From Pseudomonas lurida (GTDB lineage: Bacteria; Pseudomonadota; Gammaproteobacteria; Pseudomonadales; Pseudomonadaceae), in NCBI RefSeq assembly GCF_013522705.1, contig NZ_JAAMRE010000006.1, forward strand, positions 1-64,000: a stretch of DNA of 64,000 bases, in the 5' to 3' direction. The stretch's first letter is position 1; every line of letters starts with the position of its first letter. The notes under the pieces were generated by a model. It searched no databases. It was not told the origin of the DNA and was given only the letters and a program-made list of their open reading frames with translations. Below, piece after piece: positions 28,031 through 36,833 of the stretch. Made by a program: the position numbers and the translations under genes.

Positions 28031-28525
28031 TTAGCCGCGTTCGCGTGGAATCAGACTCTGCAACTGCGAGGCCAGGAAGTTGGCGTCGAAGCCAAAGGTG
28101 TCCGGGTCTTTGAGGCCATTGGTTTTCTTCCATAGCCAGTCATTTTTGTCGGCCGGCAGCACCAGCGACACGCTGCCGTGACGGGCAGCGGTCAAGCCCA
28201 TCACCGATACCGAGATCAAGCCGCCCATGGCCATGACGTCAGGCACAAACTCCACGGTTTTACCGGTGATCTGTACCAATAGCTTTTCAGTCTTGAAGGT
28301 TGATGTTTCCACCGGCACGCTCGGCCCGCTGGCGACATAGGTTTGACGTTGGACCTCCAGCAAGCCGACGCGCTTGACCGGCTCCAGCCATTGCTCGATC
28401 TGCCCGAACAACTCGTCGAGCTTTTGCGTCCAACGGGCCGACTGCACCTCGAACTGCTGCTTCTTGTGCGCTTCGCTATCGGCGTAATGACGAAGCATCT
28501 CGCCCAGTTGCTGTACATCGTCCAT
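28031..28525 (-). CDS. Hypothetical protein, 164 residues
   Basis: I do not recognise a family. The protein is soluble, starting MDDVQQLGEMLRHYADSEAH, with a helical N-terminal half (about 1-60) and a beta-rich second half containing VQITGKTVEFVPDV and SVSLVLPADKNDW. The start at 28525 has AAGGAAA upstream; the frame is open to 28582. Its stop lies only two codons from the convergent TPR remnant. The ordered sequence and good ribosome site argue that it is a real gene. Confidence 0.65.
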   Translation of the reverse strand: MDDVQQLGEMLRHYADSEAHKKQQFEVQSARWTQKLDELFGQIEQWLEPVKRVGLLEVQRQTYVASGPSVPVETSTFKTEKLLVQITGKTVEFVPDVMAMGGLISVSVMGLTAARHGSVSLVLPADKNDWLWKKTNGLKDPDTFGFDANFLASQLQSLIPRERG

Positions 28526-28750
28526 TGCGGATTTCCTTGGGTGTGCCAGGTTGCGATATCCGATCATGGCAGATGCGGCCATTCACCGTACGATTAACGC
28601 CGATGGCCGCCGTGGGCGTGCACGAGACGAGCCTGGAATCGGCGTTTGCCGCTGAATCAGAACTGCACCGGTCATTTGGCGGGTAACTGCGTCTGACTAT
28701 TCAGCGGCCGATGCGTAAGGTGAAGGCACTTTCCCTGTCAGGAGCATCGC

Positions 28751-29443
28751 ATGCGCACCATCGGCCTTATCGGCGGCATGAGCTGGGAGTCCAGCGCCGA
28801 GTATTACCGCCTTATCAATCAGCGGGTGCGCGCCCAGCTCGGGCCGTTGCGTTCGGCGCCGATGTTGATGTACAGCGTGGATTTCGGGCCGGTGGCCCAG
28901 GCGCAGCACGACGGGCGTTGGGACGATGCCGCACAGATCCTCGAAGACGCGGCGCGGCGCCTGCAGGCCGGCGGCGCGGACTGTGTGGTGCTGTGCACCA
29001 ACACCATGCATCGGGTGGCGCCGCGTATCGAGGCGGCGGTGTCGATTCCTTTCCTGCATATCGCCGACGCCGTCGGCCGGGCTGCCGTGCAGGCCGGCAC
29101 ACTCGCCGTCGGCTTGCTCGGCACCGCCTTCACCATGGAACAGGACTTTCTCAAGGCGCGCCTGGCGGAGCATGGCTTGAGCGTGCTGGTGCCCGAGGCC
29201 GAGGAGCGCAAAGCCGTGCATAAGATCATTTATGAAGAGTTATGCGTGGGAATCATCAGCGACACCTCGCGCCAGGCTTATCTGCGCATCATCGCTGCGC
29301 TGGCCGCGCGGGGCGCCCAGGCGATCGTCCTCGGGTGCACGGAGATTGGTCTGCTGATCAAGCCTGAACACACGGACCTGCCGCTGCTGGACACCACCGA
29401 GCTGCATGCACAGGCTGCGGTGGCGTTTGCAGTGCAGGATTAA
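28751..29443 (+). CDS. Aspartate/glutamate racemase family protein
   Basis: This 230-residue cytoplasmic enzyme should interconvert L- and D-aspartate (or a related acid) without cofactor. Both catalytic cysteines are present: VVLCTNTMHR and IVLGCTEIGLL. MRTIGLIGGMSWESS at the N-terminus is typical of the aspartate racemase branch. AGGAG precedes the start. The neighbours give no pathway clue. It runs convergently into an acetyltransferase gene, and the two stops overlap by four bases. Confidence 0.88.
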   Translation: MRTIGLIGGMSWESSAEYYRLINQRVRAQLGPLRSAPMLMYSVDFGPVAQAQHDGRWDDAAQILEDAARRLQAGGADCVVLCTNTMHRVAPRIEAAVSIPFLHIADAVGRAAVQAGTLAVGLLGTAFTMEQDFLKARLAEHGLSVLVPEAEERKAVHKIIYEELCVGIISDTSRQAYLRIIAALAARGAQAIVLGCTEIGLLIKPEHTDLPLLDTTELHAQAAVAFAVQD

Positions 29444-29952
29444 GCCGACGGGCGCAGACGCGCCATGCTGACGGTGTCGACATACACGCCGTCACGCAGG
29501 GCGTAGTCGCGCAGCACTCCTTCCACTTCGAAACCAAACGTGCGGTACAGACGTTGCGCGGCCTGGTTGTCGGCGTACACCGTCAACTCGACGCGGTGCA
29601 GGTTCATCCAGTTGTCGGCCACGTCCAGGGCCGTCTTCAACAGCCGCGACCCCACGCCCTTGCCCTGCCAGGCGGTCGCCACGCCCATGCCGAACGTGCC
29701 GACGTGGGCCTGGCGCACGCGCAAGTACTGTTGCAGCCCCAGCTGGCCCACCACTTCGCCGCCATGCAATGCCACCAGTTGCAGGCGACGCTCGTCATCC
29801 AGCACCAGGCGCTTGCGCCACACCTCGATCGACTGGAACGGCATCTGCAGCACCTGACGACACACCGCCGGCTCGTTGTAGAGCGCCGCGACGCCTTCAA
29901 GGTGGGCCTCGGTAAAGCGCTGGATGACGATATGGGGTTCAGGCGTGTGCAT
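29440..29952 (-). CDS. GNAT-family N-acetyltransferase
   Basis: This 170-residue acetyl-CoA-dependent acetyltransferase shows the acetyl-CoA loop (motif A) as GMGVATAWQGKGVGSRLL and motif B as ADNQAAQRLYRTFGFEVEG. It resembles the YhhY-like branch. The substrate, an amine or amino acid, cannot be told from sequence. It converges with the racemase gene. Confidence 0.85.
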   Translation of the reverse strand: MHTPEPHIVIQRFTEAHLEGVAALYNEPAVCRQVLQMPFQSIEVWRKRLVLDDERRLQLVALHGGEVVGQLGLQQYLRVRQAHVGTFGMGVATAWQGKGVGSRLLKTALDVADNWMNLHRVELTVYADNQAAQRLYRTFGFEVEGVLRDYALRDGVYVDTVSMARLRPSA

Positions 29953-30013
29953 GCGGTTTCATCCTTGGAAAAACAGGGGGCCTGCCAGTGTAGAGGCGTC
30001 GGCCGTCCGCTGC

Positions 30014-31081
30014 CTAGGGCGCCGGGGCGGTCGTCCACAACGACGGCCAATCGCCGTAGGCCACGCCGGTGCAGCGCGACATTATGTGGAACTCGCTGAG
30101 CTGGAATGCCTTGCCATCAAACACCCAGGCCGCCCCGGCCCCGCAATCGCCGAGCCCGCGTTGCTTGTAGAAATAACTCAAGGTGCCGGTGGCCGGATCG
30201 TAGCCCACCGAACCCTGCAGCGCGGCCCCGTCCAACGGCAACGGCTCCAGCTGCAAGGCGGCCTGGGCATAAGGCGCCTGGCGCGCGCGTTGCACCACCT
30301 CGTATTCACAGTTATAGGCCGCGCAGTCGTAACGCAACACGGTGATGGCGTGCGACGCCGTCAACGCACCGGCGCTGGCTTCGGGTGGCGGCGAATCCTC
30401 TTGCGCCGTTTCGCCTTTGAGCGCCTCGGCCACCAGGTTTTTCTGCTCCTGGGCGGTCAATGCCGGTGCGCCGGGGAATGCACGCAGCAAGGGCACCGGC
30501 ATGTGCGCCGGTACGCTACTCGCCGCGCCCTTGCCCGGCCGCGCCAGAGCCGTGACGTTATCCACCCGGCCCTGCACCGCATCCATCAACAGCAGCGAAG
30601 CGCTCAGCCCACTCAGCGACACATGCGCGTCGGTATCGGCGGGCACTTGCAGGCGCTGACCATTGCGCAAGCGTTGCAACCACCGATGTGCCGCGTCGTC
30701 GTCCAGGACGCCGTAGGACTGCACATCCGGATCGCCACCCTGGTCATCCCGCTGCGCCTGCAAATCCTGGGTCAAGGCATCGCCCAGGGGCTGGCCGTCC
30801 AGTTGCAGGGTCGACAAGTCCACGGCCTCGCCCCGATGGTCGAAGCGCAAGCGCAAGTAACCCTGCGGCCCGGCCTTGTGCCAGATATGCAGGGTCAGCG
30901 AGCTGTAGTCTTCTTCATTGGCACCACTCGGTGCGCTGAGGGCGTGACAATCGCGCAGGTTGTCGCAACCGACCACCCATTCCTTGATGTCACGCAGCAG
31001 CGGCACACTCTCGGCAGCGGGTTGTGCAAAGGCTTGGGCAGAGGAACCGGCCAGCAGGGCCAGGAGTAAGGGGCGCAACAT
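30014..31081 (-). CDS. Exported DUF1176-type protein
   Basis: This is a 355-residue protein with a signal peptide (MLRPLLLALLAGSSAQAFAQ). The mature part has paired cysteines (VVGCDNLRDCHAL, YDCAAYNCEYEV, GDCGAGAAW and MSRCTGV near the end), as expected of the periplasmic DUF1176 family. The frame is open from 31171, but the ATG at 31081 has GGAG upstream and opens the signal peptide. Its role is unknown. It follows the glycerate kinase gene by 55 bases on the same strand and might be co-transcribed. Confidence 0.82.
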   Translation of the reverse strand: MLRPLLLALLAGSSAQAFAQPAAESVPLLRDIKEWVVGCDNLRDCHALSAPSGANEEDYSSLTLHIWHKAGPQGYLRLRFDHRGEAVDLSTLQLDGQPLGDALTQDLQAQRDDQGGDPDVQSYGVLDDDAAHRWLQRLRNGQRLQVPADTDAHVSLSGLSASLLLMDAVQGRVDNVTALARPGKGAASSVPAHMPVPLLRAFPGAPALTAQEQKNLVAEALKGETAQEDSPPPEASAGALTASHAITVLRYDCAAYNCEYEVVQRARQAPYAQAALQLEPLPLDGAALQGSVGYDPATGTLSYFYKQRGLGDCGAGAAWVFDGKAFQLSEFHIMSRCTGVAYGDWPSLWTTAPAP

Positions 31082-31136
31082 GGGGACTCTCCGTGTCGGA
31101 AAAAGACGCGGATTGTCACATGTTCGGCGCGTGCCG

Positions 31137-32276
31137 TCAGCGCCCGGCAGCCACCCGCCACACCCGCGCAATATCCGCCGCCCGCTCGCGCAACAAGCGC
31201 GGCGCTTCGTTGCAGGCCTGCGCGAGGCTCATCGGTCCGCTTGGCAAGGCGAAGGCTGCGGCGACGCCGTGTTGATACATCTGCGCGTAGCCATCACCGA
31301 GGGTGCCGGCGATGACGATCACCGGCACACCGTGTTGGCGGGCGATGCGTGCGACGCCGAACGGGGTTTTACCGCGCAGGGTCTGGGCATCGAATTGGCC
31401 TTCGCCGGTGATGACCAGGTCGGCGCCACGTATGGCCGCATCCAGGCCCACCAGGTCGGCGACCACCTCGACGCCCGCGCGGAACCGGGCGCCGAGAAAC
31501 GCCTTGGCGGCGAAGCCCAGGCCGCCGGCGGCGCCGCTGCCGGGTTCATCGCGCACGTCGCGGGGCAGCACCCTGGCGCAATGATCGGCGAAGTGCCCGA
31601 GGGCGGCATCGAGCTGTTGCACCTGTTGCGGGCCCGCGCCTTTTTGCGGGCCGAAAATCGCCGAAGCGCCGTGAGGGCCGCAGAGCGGGTTGTTGACGTC
31701 GGCGGCTATGTCGAAACGCACCTGGGCCAGGCGTGGATCGAGGCTGTCCAGGCCGATGCGCGCCAACTGTGCCAAGGCCAGGCCTCCGGGCGGCAGGACG
31801 CGGTCGTCGGCGTCAAACAGCTGCACACCCAGCGCCTGCATCGCGCCGGCGCCTCCGTCGTTGGTGGCGCTGCCGCCGATGGCCAGGATGATGCGCCGCG
31901 CACCCGCTTCAAGCGCCGCGTGGATCAGTTCACCGGTGCCGAAGGTGCTGGTGCGGCACGCATCGCGCGCCTCCGGCGGTACCAACTGCAGGCCGCTGGC
32001 TTCGGCCATTTCGATGATGGCGGTGTGGCTGTCGGCCAACCAGCCCCAGTGCGCCTCGACCGGGGTACCCAATGGGCCGCGAACCGTCCGGCGACGCAGC
32101 TCACCGTGGCAGGCGGCGAGCACGGCGGCCACCGTACCTTCACCGCCGTCGGCCATCGGGCACTGGATCAACTGCGCCTGCGGCCAGACCTCGGCCAACC
32201 CGTCGGCAATCGCCTGGGCGACGCCCTCGGCACTCAGGCTGTCCTTGAACGAGTCGGGGGCGATGATGATCTTCAT
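31137..32276 (-). CDS. glxK: Glycerate kinase (GarK/GlxK family)
   Basis: This 379-residue kinase phosphorylates D-glycerate with ATP. The N-terminus MKIIIAPDSFKDSLSA and the GGEGTVAAVLAA segment, plus AIGGSATNDGGAGAMQALG and ITGEGQFDAQTLRGKTPFGVA, are the family hallmarks. The start at 32276 has GGAG upstream; the frame is open to 32345. A CdaR-type regulator follows on the same strand upstream and an MFS transporter diverges beyond it, which suggests a sugar-diacid or glycerate utilisation module. The symbol could equally be garK. Confidence 0.9.
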   Translation of the reverse strand: MKIIIAPDSFKDSLSAEGVAQAIADGLAEVWPQAQLIQCPMADGGEGTVAAVLAACHGELRRRTVRGPLGTPVEAHWGWLADSHTAIIEMAEASGLQLVPPEARDACRTSTFGTGELIHAALEAGARRIILAIGGSATNDGGAGAMQALGVQLFDADDRVLPPGGLALAQLARIGLDSLDPRLAQVRFDIAADVNNPLCGPHGASAIFGPQKGAGPQQVQQLDAALGHFADHCARVLPRDVRDEPGSGAAGGLGFAAKAFLGARFRAGVEVVADLVGLDAAIRGADLVITGEGQFDAQTLRGKTPFGVARIARQHGVPVIVIAGTLGDGYAQMYQHGVAAAFALPSGPMSLAQACNEAPRLLRERAADIARVWRVAAGR

Positions 32277-32367
32277 GGGCGTTCTCCGGTTTTTATGCCG
32301 TCCATGCTGCCAGTTGGCAGCGGCAATAACGCCGGTCCGATGCACAAGTGCGGCGTGGGTTTGTTGT

Positions 32368-33474
32368 TCATTCCGACAAAGCCTGGGGCAACAATTGCAC
32401 GCCCAGGTACAAGGCGAGCATGCCGTCCAGGGTCAGCGGGTCAACGCCGCTGAGTTCGGCGATGCGCTCCATGCGATAGCGCAGGCTGTTGCGGTGGATG
32501 CCCAGCGCGTCGGCACAGGCCTGGCTTTGCCCATCGTGCTCGCACCAGCTGCGCAGGGTCGCCAGTAACTGCCCATTGGCGTCCTTGGCCAGGACTTTGC
32601 GCAACGGGTTGAGCAGTTCGTCGAGGGCGTCGTCGTTGCGATGGCGCCAAAGCATTACCGGCAGACGATAGCGGTTCAGGGTCAGCAACTGCGCATGGGG
32701 CAGGATATCGCGCCCGTAGGCCAGCAGGTCGCCGACCCGTCGGTAGCAGCGCCGCAGCCCGGCCAATCCATCGGCCTGACCGCCCACGGCCACGCGCAGA
32801 ACAGGCCAGCCCTGGCCGGCGAGCTTTTCCAGCAGTTTGGGGTTGTCCACCCAGACCCCGGCCGGTCGGCACCACAGCAGTGAAAACTGCGCCGAGCTGA
32901 CGCACCAACTGTCGGGATAGCGTGCGCTCAGCCAGGCGGCGAGGTCCTGCGCGCAGGCGCCTTCGCCCAATTCGAACAAGTACGGTATGCGCGGCATGTG
33001 AGGCTTGAGCCCCAGCTGCCGGGCTTCGTCGATCAAGCGCGGCGAGTCGCCGGCATCGGCCAGCAATAACGCCAGCAGATCATCGCAACGCTGGCGTCGC
33101 CACTGCTGGTCGGCCTGCTGATGGCGATGGCTGACCAGCATTTCAGCGGTCATGCGCACCAGTTCGGCGTAAGTGCGCAGCAATTCGGGCTCGCCGGTAA
33201 GGCCCAGTACGCCGATCAGGCGTTGGTCGTGCATCAGCGGCAGGTTGATACCGGGTTGCACGCCTTTGAGGTGTTTGGCGGTCTGGCCGTCGATCTCGAC
33301 CACGCGGCCGTTGGCCAGCACCAGTTGCGCGCCTTCATGCCGGGTGTTGATGCGTTCGGGCTCGCCACTGCCGAGGATCAGCCCCTGGCTGTCCATGACG
33401 TTGACGTTATAAGGCAGGATGGCCATGGTGCGATCGACGATATCCTGCGCCAGGTCATGATCCAGCTCGAACAT
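32368..33474 (-). CDS. cdaR: CdaR-type sugar-diacid-responsive transcriptional activator
   Basis: This is a 368-residue regulator. The N-terminal sugar-diacid recognition domain (about 1-135; LAQDIVDRTMAILPYNVNVMD, then GVLGLTGEPELLRTYAELV) binds a ligand such as glycerate or glucarate. The C-terminal PucR-like helix-turn-helix reads CADALGIHRNSLRYRMERI. The ATG at 33474 has AGGAAG upstream. It sits 91 bases upstream of the glycerate kinase gene on the same strand and diverges from the MFS transporter, its most likely targets. Confidence 0.88.
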   Translation of the reverse strand: MFELDHDLAQDIVDRTMAILPYNVNVMDSQGLILGSGEPERINTRHEGAQLVLANGRVVEIDGQTAKHLKGVQPGINLPLMHDQRLIGVLGLTGEPELLRTYAELVRMTAEMLVSHRHQQADQQWRRQRCDDLLALLLADAGDSPRLIDEARQLGLKPHMPRIPYLFELGEGACAQDLAAWLSARYPDSWCVSSAQFSLLWCRPAGVWVDNPKLLEKLAGQGWPVLRVAVGGQADGLAGLRRCYRRVGDLLAYGRDILPHAQLLTLNRYRLPVMLWRHRNDDALDELLNPLRKVLAKDANGQLLATLRSWCEHDGQSQACADALGIHRNSLRYRMERIAELSGVDPLTLDGMLALYLGVQLLPQALSE

Positions 33475-33634
33475 GGGGCTAACTTCCTGCAAGGCGTGGT
33501 TGGTCATCGGCACAGCGCAAAGCCGGCTTCACTGTGCGCGAGCACAAAGACAGCCGCCTGCCACCTGGCCGAGACTCTTGGGGCGATCAACGTTACCCTC
33601 GCATCGCGAAAAATCATAATAAAGAGAGAACGCC
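33475..33634. promoter_or_regulatory. Divergent promoter region cdaR / MFS transporter
   Basis: The 160 bases between the two starts hold both promoters. Both ribosome sites (AGGAAG for cdaR, AAAGAGAG for the transporter) are visible at the ends. No strong palindrome is evident, so the regulator site is not placed. Confidence 0.4.
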
Positions 33635-34945
33635 ATGTCACAGAGCGCCGCTGTCACCCAGGCCAACGATGACGATAAAAACGCTGTCTACAAGCGCGTG
33701 ACCCTGCGCTTGATCCCCTTCATTTTTATCTGCTACCTGTTCAACTACCTCGACCGCGTCAACGTCGGCTTCGCCAAGCTGCAGATGCTCGATGCCCTCA
33801 AATTCAGCGAAACCGTGTACGGCCTCGGGGCCGGGATCTTCTTCATCGGCTATGTGCTGTGCGGCGTGCCGAGCAACCTGGCCCTGAATAAATTCGGTCC
33901 ACGGCGCTGGATCGCGCTGATGATGATCGTGTGGGGAACGTTGTCGACCTGCCTGCTGTTCGTCACCACACCGACCCATTTCTATACCCTGCGCCTGTTT
34001 ACCGGTGCCGCCGAAGCCGGCTTTTTCCCCGGCGTGGTGCTGTACCTGTCGCAGTGGTTCCCGACCTTTCGCCGTGGGCGGATCATGGCGTTGTTCATGT
34101 CGGCGATCCCTGTGTCAGGCCTGCTGGGCAGTCCGTTTTCCGGCTGGATTCTCAACCACTTCGCCGCCGGCCAGGGCGGTCTGGCCGGCTGGCAGTGGAT
34201 GTTCCTGCTGCAAGGCATCCCCACGGTTCTGCTGGGCGCCCTCGCCTACTTCCTGCTCAGCGACAGTTTCGCCCATGCCACGTGGCTCACGCCCAAGGAG
34301 CGCGCAGTGCTGGAAGCCGACCAGGCCACGGACCTGGCGAACAAGCCCAAGACCACCAGCGACTCCCTCGCCGAAGTGTTCAAAAACCCGGCGATCTGGG
34401 CCTTCGGCCTGATCTACTTCTGTATTCAGAGCGGCGTGTACGCGATCAACTTCTGGCTGCCGTCGATCATCAAGAACCTGGGTTTCAGCGATAACCTGGT
34501 GATCGGCTGGCTCAGTGCGATCCCTTATCTGCTGGCTGCGGTGTTTATGTTGCTGGTGGGCCGTTCGGCGGACTTGCGCAAAGAGCGTCGCTGGCATTTG
34601 GTGGTGCCGATGCTGATGGGCGCGGTGGGCCTGGTGATCGCGGTAAACTTCGCCACCACGCCGGCCATCGCCATCCTCGGTCTGACCATTGCCACCATGG
34701 GCGCTCTCACCGGCCTGCCGATGTTCTGGCCGGTGCCGACGGCGATGCTCAGCGCAGGCGCAGCGGCGGGTGGCCTGGCGTTGATCAACTCCATGGGCCA
34801 GATGGCGGGCTTCCTCAGCCCTTATATCGTCGGGTTCGTAAAGGACGCCACGGGTTCGACGGATGTTGCGTTGTACCTGCTGGCGGCGGTGATTGTGGCG
34901 GGCAGTGCGCTGGCACTGCGCATGACACGGACCTTGAAGGTCTAA
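33635..34945 (+). CDS. MFS transporter, anion:cation symporter (ACS) type
   Basis: This 436-residue inner-membrane protein has twelve predicted membrane helices. NYLDRVNVGFAKLQM after helix 1 is typical of the ACS branch that carries organic anions such as tartrate, glucarate or phthalate. FTGAAEAGFFPGVVLYLSQWFP is another ACS signature. Divergent orientation to the CdaR-type regulator and glycerate kinase suggests uptake of glycerate or a sugar diacid. No mutation or truncation is seen. Confidence 0.88.
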   Translation: MSQSAAVTQANDDDKNAVYKRVTLRLIPFIFICYLFNYLDRVNVGFAKLQMLDALKFSETVYGLGAGIFFIGYVLCGVPSNLALNKFGPRRWIALMMIVWGTLSTCLLFVTTPTHFYTLRLFTGAAEAGFFPGVVLYLSQWFPTFRRGRIMALFMSAIPVSGLLGSPFSGWILNHFAAGQGGLAGWQWMFLLQGIPTVLLGALAYFLLSDSFAHATWLTPKERAVLEADQATDLANKPKTTSDSLAEVFKNPAIWAFGLIYFCIQSGVYAINFWLPSIIKNLGFSDNLVIGWLSAIPYLLAAVFMLLVGRSADLRKERRWHLVVPMLMGAVGLVIAVNFATTPAIAILGLTIATMGALTGLPMFWPVPTAMLSAGAAAGGLALINSMGQMAGFLSPYIVGFVKDATGSTDVALYLLAAVIVAGSALALRMTRTLKV

Positions 34946-34954
34946 CGCAGTCCA

Positions 34955-35037
34955 GATGGGAGGGGTTTGCCAGATGGCGACAGGTATCGATACAAATCAA
35001 ACGACTGTCACCACGGCAAGCTCCCTCCCTCAGTAGG
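34955..35037. repeat. REP-like inverted pair
   Basis: GGGAGGGGTTTGCC near 34960 and GGCAAGCTCCCTCCC near 35013 face each other imperfectly, with GGCGACAG and CTGTCACC inside them. The consensus GGGAGGGGGCTTGCC is a common Pseudomonas REP motif. It lies between the convergent MFS and SDR genes. Confidence 0.65.
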
Positions 35038-35043
35038 CTGCGG

Positions 35044-35748
35044 TTACAGCAGGCCGCCGCCGTTGATATCGATGACAGCGCCGCAGATAAAGCCATTTTC
35101 CATGGCCAGCACATAGCCTGCCGCCACCTCCTCGGCCTGCCCCACGCGGCCCACCGGCAACGCGCTTGCGGCGTTGGCAAACGTCGCCAGGCGCTGGTCT
35201 TCGGCCAACCCGGCATACGCCGGGGTATCAATTACACCGGGGCTCACCACGTTGACCCGACGCGGCGCCAGTTCCTTGGCCAGCTGCTTGCCCAGGGCTT
35301 CAGTGGCGGCGTTGATACCGACTTTGATGAACTGCCCCGACGCCAATTTGCGCCCCAATTGCCCGGAGGTCAGGCTGATGCTGCCGCGCTCGTCGAGGAA
35401 CGGCAGCGCCTGCTGGATTGCCCGCAAGGCCCCCCAGAGTTTCACGTTGAAGTTGTCCTGGGCTTCGTCCAGATCGGTATCTATCAAGGCTTTGGCATGC
35501 ACCGATGGGCCGGACGTGTACACCAAATGATCAAAGCGTCCAACGGTTTCGAACAAGCGCCGCAGGGACTCGGTGTCGGTGACGTCCACGGGCTCGCTGC
35601 GCAGGCCGTTGTCGCGGCTCGATGACAGGCGTCGTCCCGCCAGCACCACTTGAGCGCCGCGTGCGGCGGCGGCCTTGGCCACTGCCGCGCCGATACCGCT
35701 GCTGCCACCGATCACGATGACGGTTTGGCCATTGAGGGGAGAAGTCAT
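35044..35748 (-). CDS. SDR-fold oxidoreductase lacking the YxxxK motif
   Basis: This 234-residue protein has an SDR fold. The dinucleotide motif GGSSGIGAAV and the second-strand arginines in LAGRRLSS suggest NADP binding. However, the usual catalytic Tyr-x-x-x-Lys position reads GQFIKVGINAATEAL; aligning ATEALGKQLAKEL to the following helix gives Lys in place of Tyr and Asn in place of Lys. The serine region (SLTSGQLGRK) remains. So reductase activity is uncertain. It diverges from a LysR gene and is probably its target. Confidence 0.82.
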   Translation of the reverse strand: MTSPLNGQTVIVIGGSSGIGAAVAKAAAARGAQVVLAGRRLSSSRDNGLRSEPVDVTDTESLRRLFETVGRFDHLVYTSGPSVHAKALIDTDLDEAQDNFNVKLWGALRAIQQALPFLDERGSISLTSGQLGRKLASGQFIKVGINAATEALGKQLAKELAPRRVNVVSPGVIDTPAYAGLAEDQRLATFANAASALPVGRVGQAEEVAAGYVLAMENGFICGAVIDINGGGLL

Positions 35749-35849
35749 GAAGGAGAGTCCTGGGTTAGAAAGTGAGCGTTCATCTTCCCAGCTTGGCAAT
35801 CTGCAAAAAATCCCGGTAAAACGACAGGATCTTTAAAGGATTTTTACAA
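35749..35849. promoter_or_regulatory. Divergent LysR / SDR promoter region
   Basis: A 101-base A/T-rich spacer (TGCAAAAAATCCCGGTAAAA) between two outward-facing genes is the expected place for LysR sites. AAAGGA upstream of the LysR gene is the visible ribosome site. Confidence 0.4.
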
Positions 35850-36752
35850 ATGAGTTCACTCCTGGACCTTGAAGTCTTCGTGCGCACCGCCGACACGGGC
35901 AGCCTGTCCGCCGCTGCCAGAGGGTTGGGCCTGACTCCAGCAGCGGCCAGTATTGCTCTCAAACGCCTGGAAACCCGGTTGGGCACTCGCCTGCTGGCAC
36001 GCTCCACCCGAAGCATGCGCCTGACCGAAGAAGGCCGGCGCTACCTCGACAGCGCGCGCGAGGCCCTGGCTGCTTTGGCCGAAGGCGAGCAAGCGCTCAG
36101 GCAGCAGAGTCAGGGCCTGACCGGTTTGCTGCAGCTGGCCGCACCCTCGGATTTCGGGCGCAATGTGGTGCTGGGCTGGCTGGATGAGTTCAAGCTGGAA
36201 CACCCGAACATCCGCCTGCAATTACTGCTCAACGACAGCAATGCCGACCTGTTTCGCGACACCGTCGACATTGCGCTGCGTTTCGGCGTCCCACGGGATT
36301 CCAGCCTGGTGGCGCTGCCGGTGGTGCCCGGCCACCAACGCCTGCCCTGCGCCAGCCCCGACTACCTGGCGCGCCACGGCACACCGCGCACGCCGGCGGA
36401 GTTGGCGCAGCACAACACGCTGCGGTACATGCGTCAGGGCCGGGCCAACAGCACTTGGTACTTTCGACAGGGCACGGCATTGCAGGAAGTCGAGGTGACG
36501 GGCGACTACCTGAGCGATGACGGTGAAATCGTGCGGCGCTGGGCGCTGGCTGGCCACGGAATTGCCTACAAAGCCAACCTCGACATCGCCCGGGACCTCA
36601 AGGCCGGACGCCTGGTGCGCCTGTTGCCTGACTGGCAGGGAGAACCCACGCCGTTCAACTTGATGTGCCCTCACCGCCTGCAGGTGTCGGAGCGAGTGAA
36701 AGTGCTGCACCGATTTCTACAAGCGCGCTGCCAGGCCCTGCTGAGTGCGTGA
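35850..36752 (+). CDS. LysR-family transcriptional regulator
   Basis: This 300-residue LTTR has the winged helix at residues 1-60 (LEVFVRTADTGSLSAAARGLG, then LETRLGTRLLARSTRSMRLT) and an effector-binding domain after about residue 90. The domain lies in the branch of CrgA-like regulators by the wording of YLARHGTPRTPAEL. It is divergently adjacent to the SDR gene with a 101-base spacer, which is the classic arrangement for autoregulation and control of the neighbour. The inducer is unknown. Confidence 0.9.
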   Translation: MSSLLDLEVFVRTADTGSLSAAARGLGLTPAAASIALKRLETRLGTRLLARSTRSMRLTEEGRRYLDSAREALAALAEGEQALRQQSQGLTGLLQLAAPSDFGRNVVLGWLDEFKLEHPNIRLQLLLNDSNADLFRDTVDIALRFGVPRDSSLVALPVVPGHQRLPCASPDYLARHGTPRTPAELAQHNTLRYMRQGRANSTWYFRQGTALQEVEVTGDYLSDDGEIVRRWALAGHGIAYKANLDIARDLKAGRLVRLLPDWQGEPTPFNLMCPHRLQVSERVKVLHRFLQARCQALLSA

Positions 36753-36833
36753 AGAAACGCGCGCGGGTCTTGTTCCAGAGCCGGCGACTCTGGTATTGCA
36801 TAGGTAACGTCTCATAGCCGCAAGGAGCTTTGC

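Noticed and set aside
30960..32453. 497-residue plus-strand frame
   Set aside because: It is antisense to the glycerate kinase gene, which has all family motifs.
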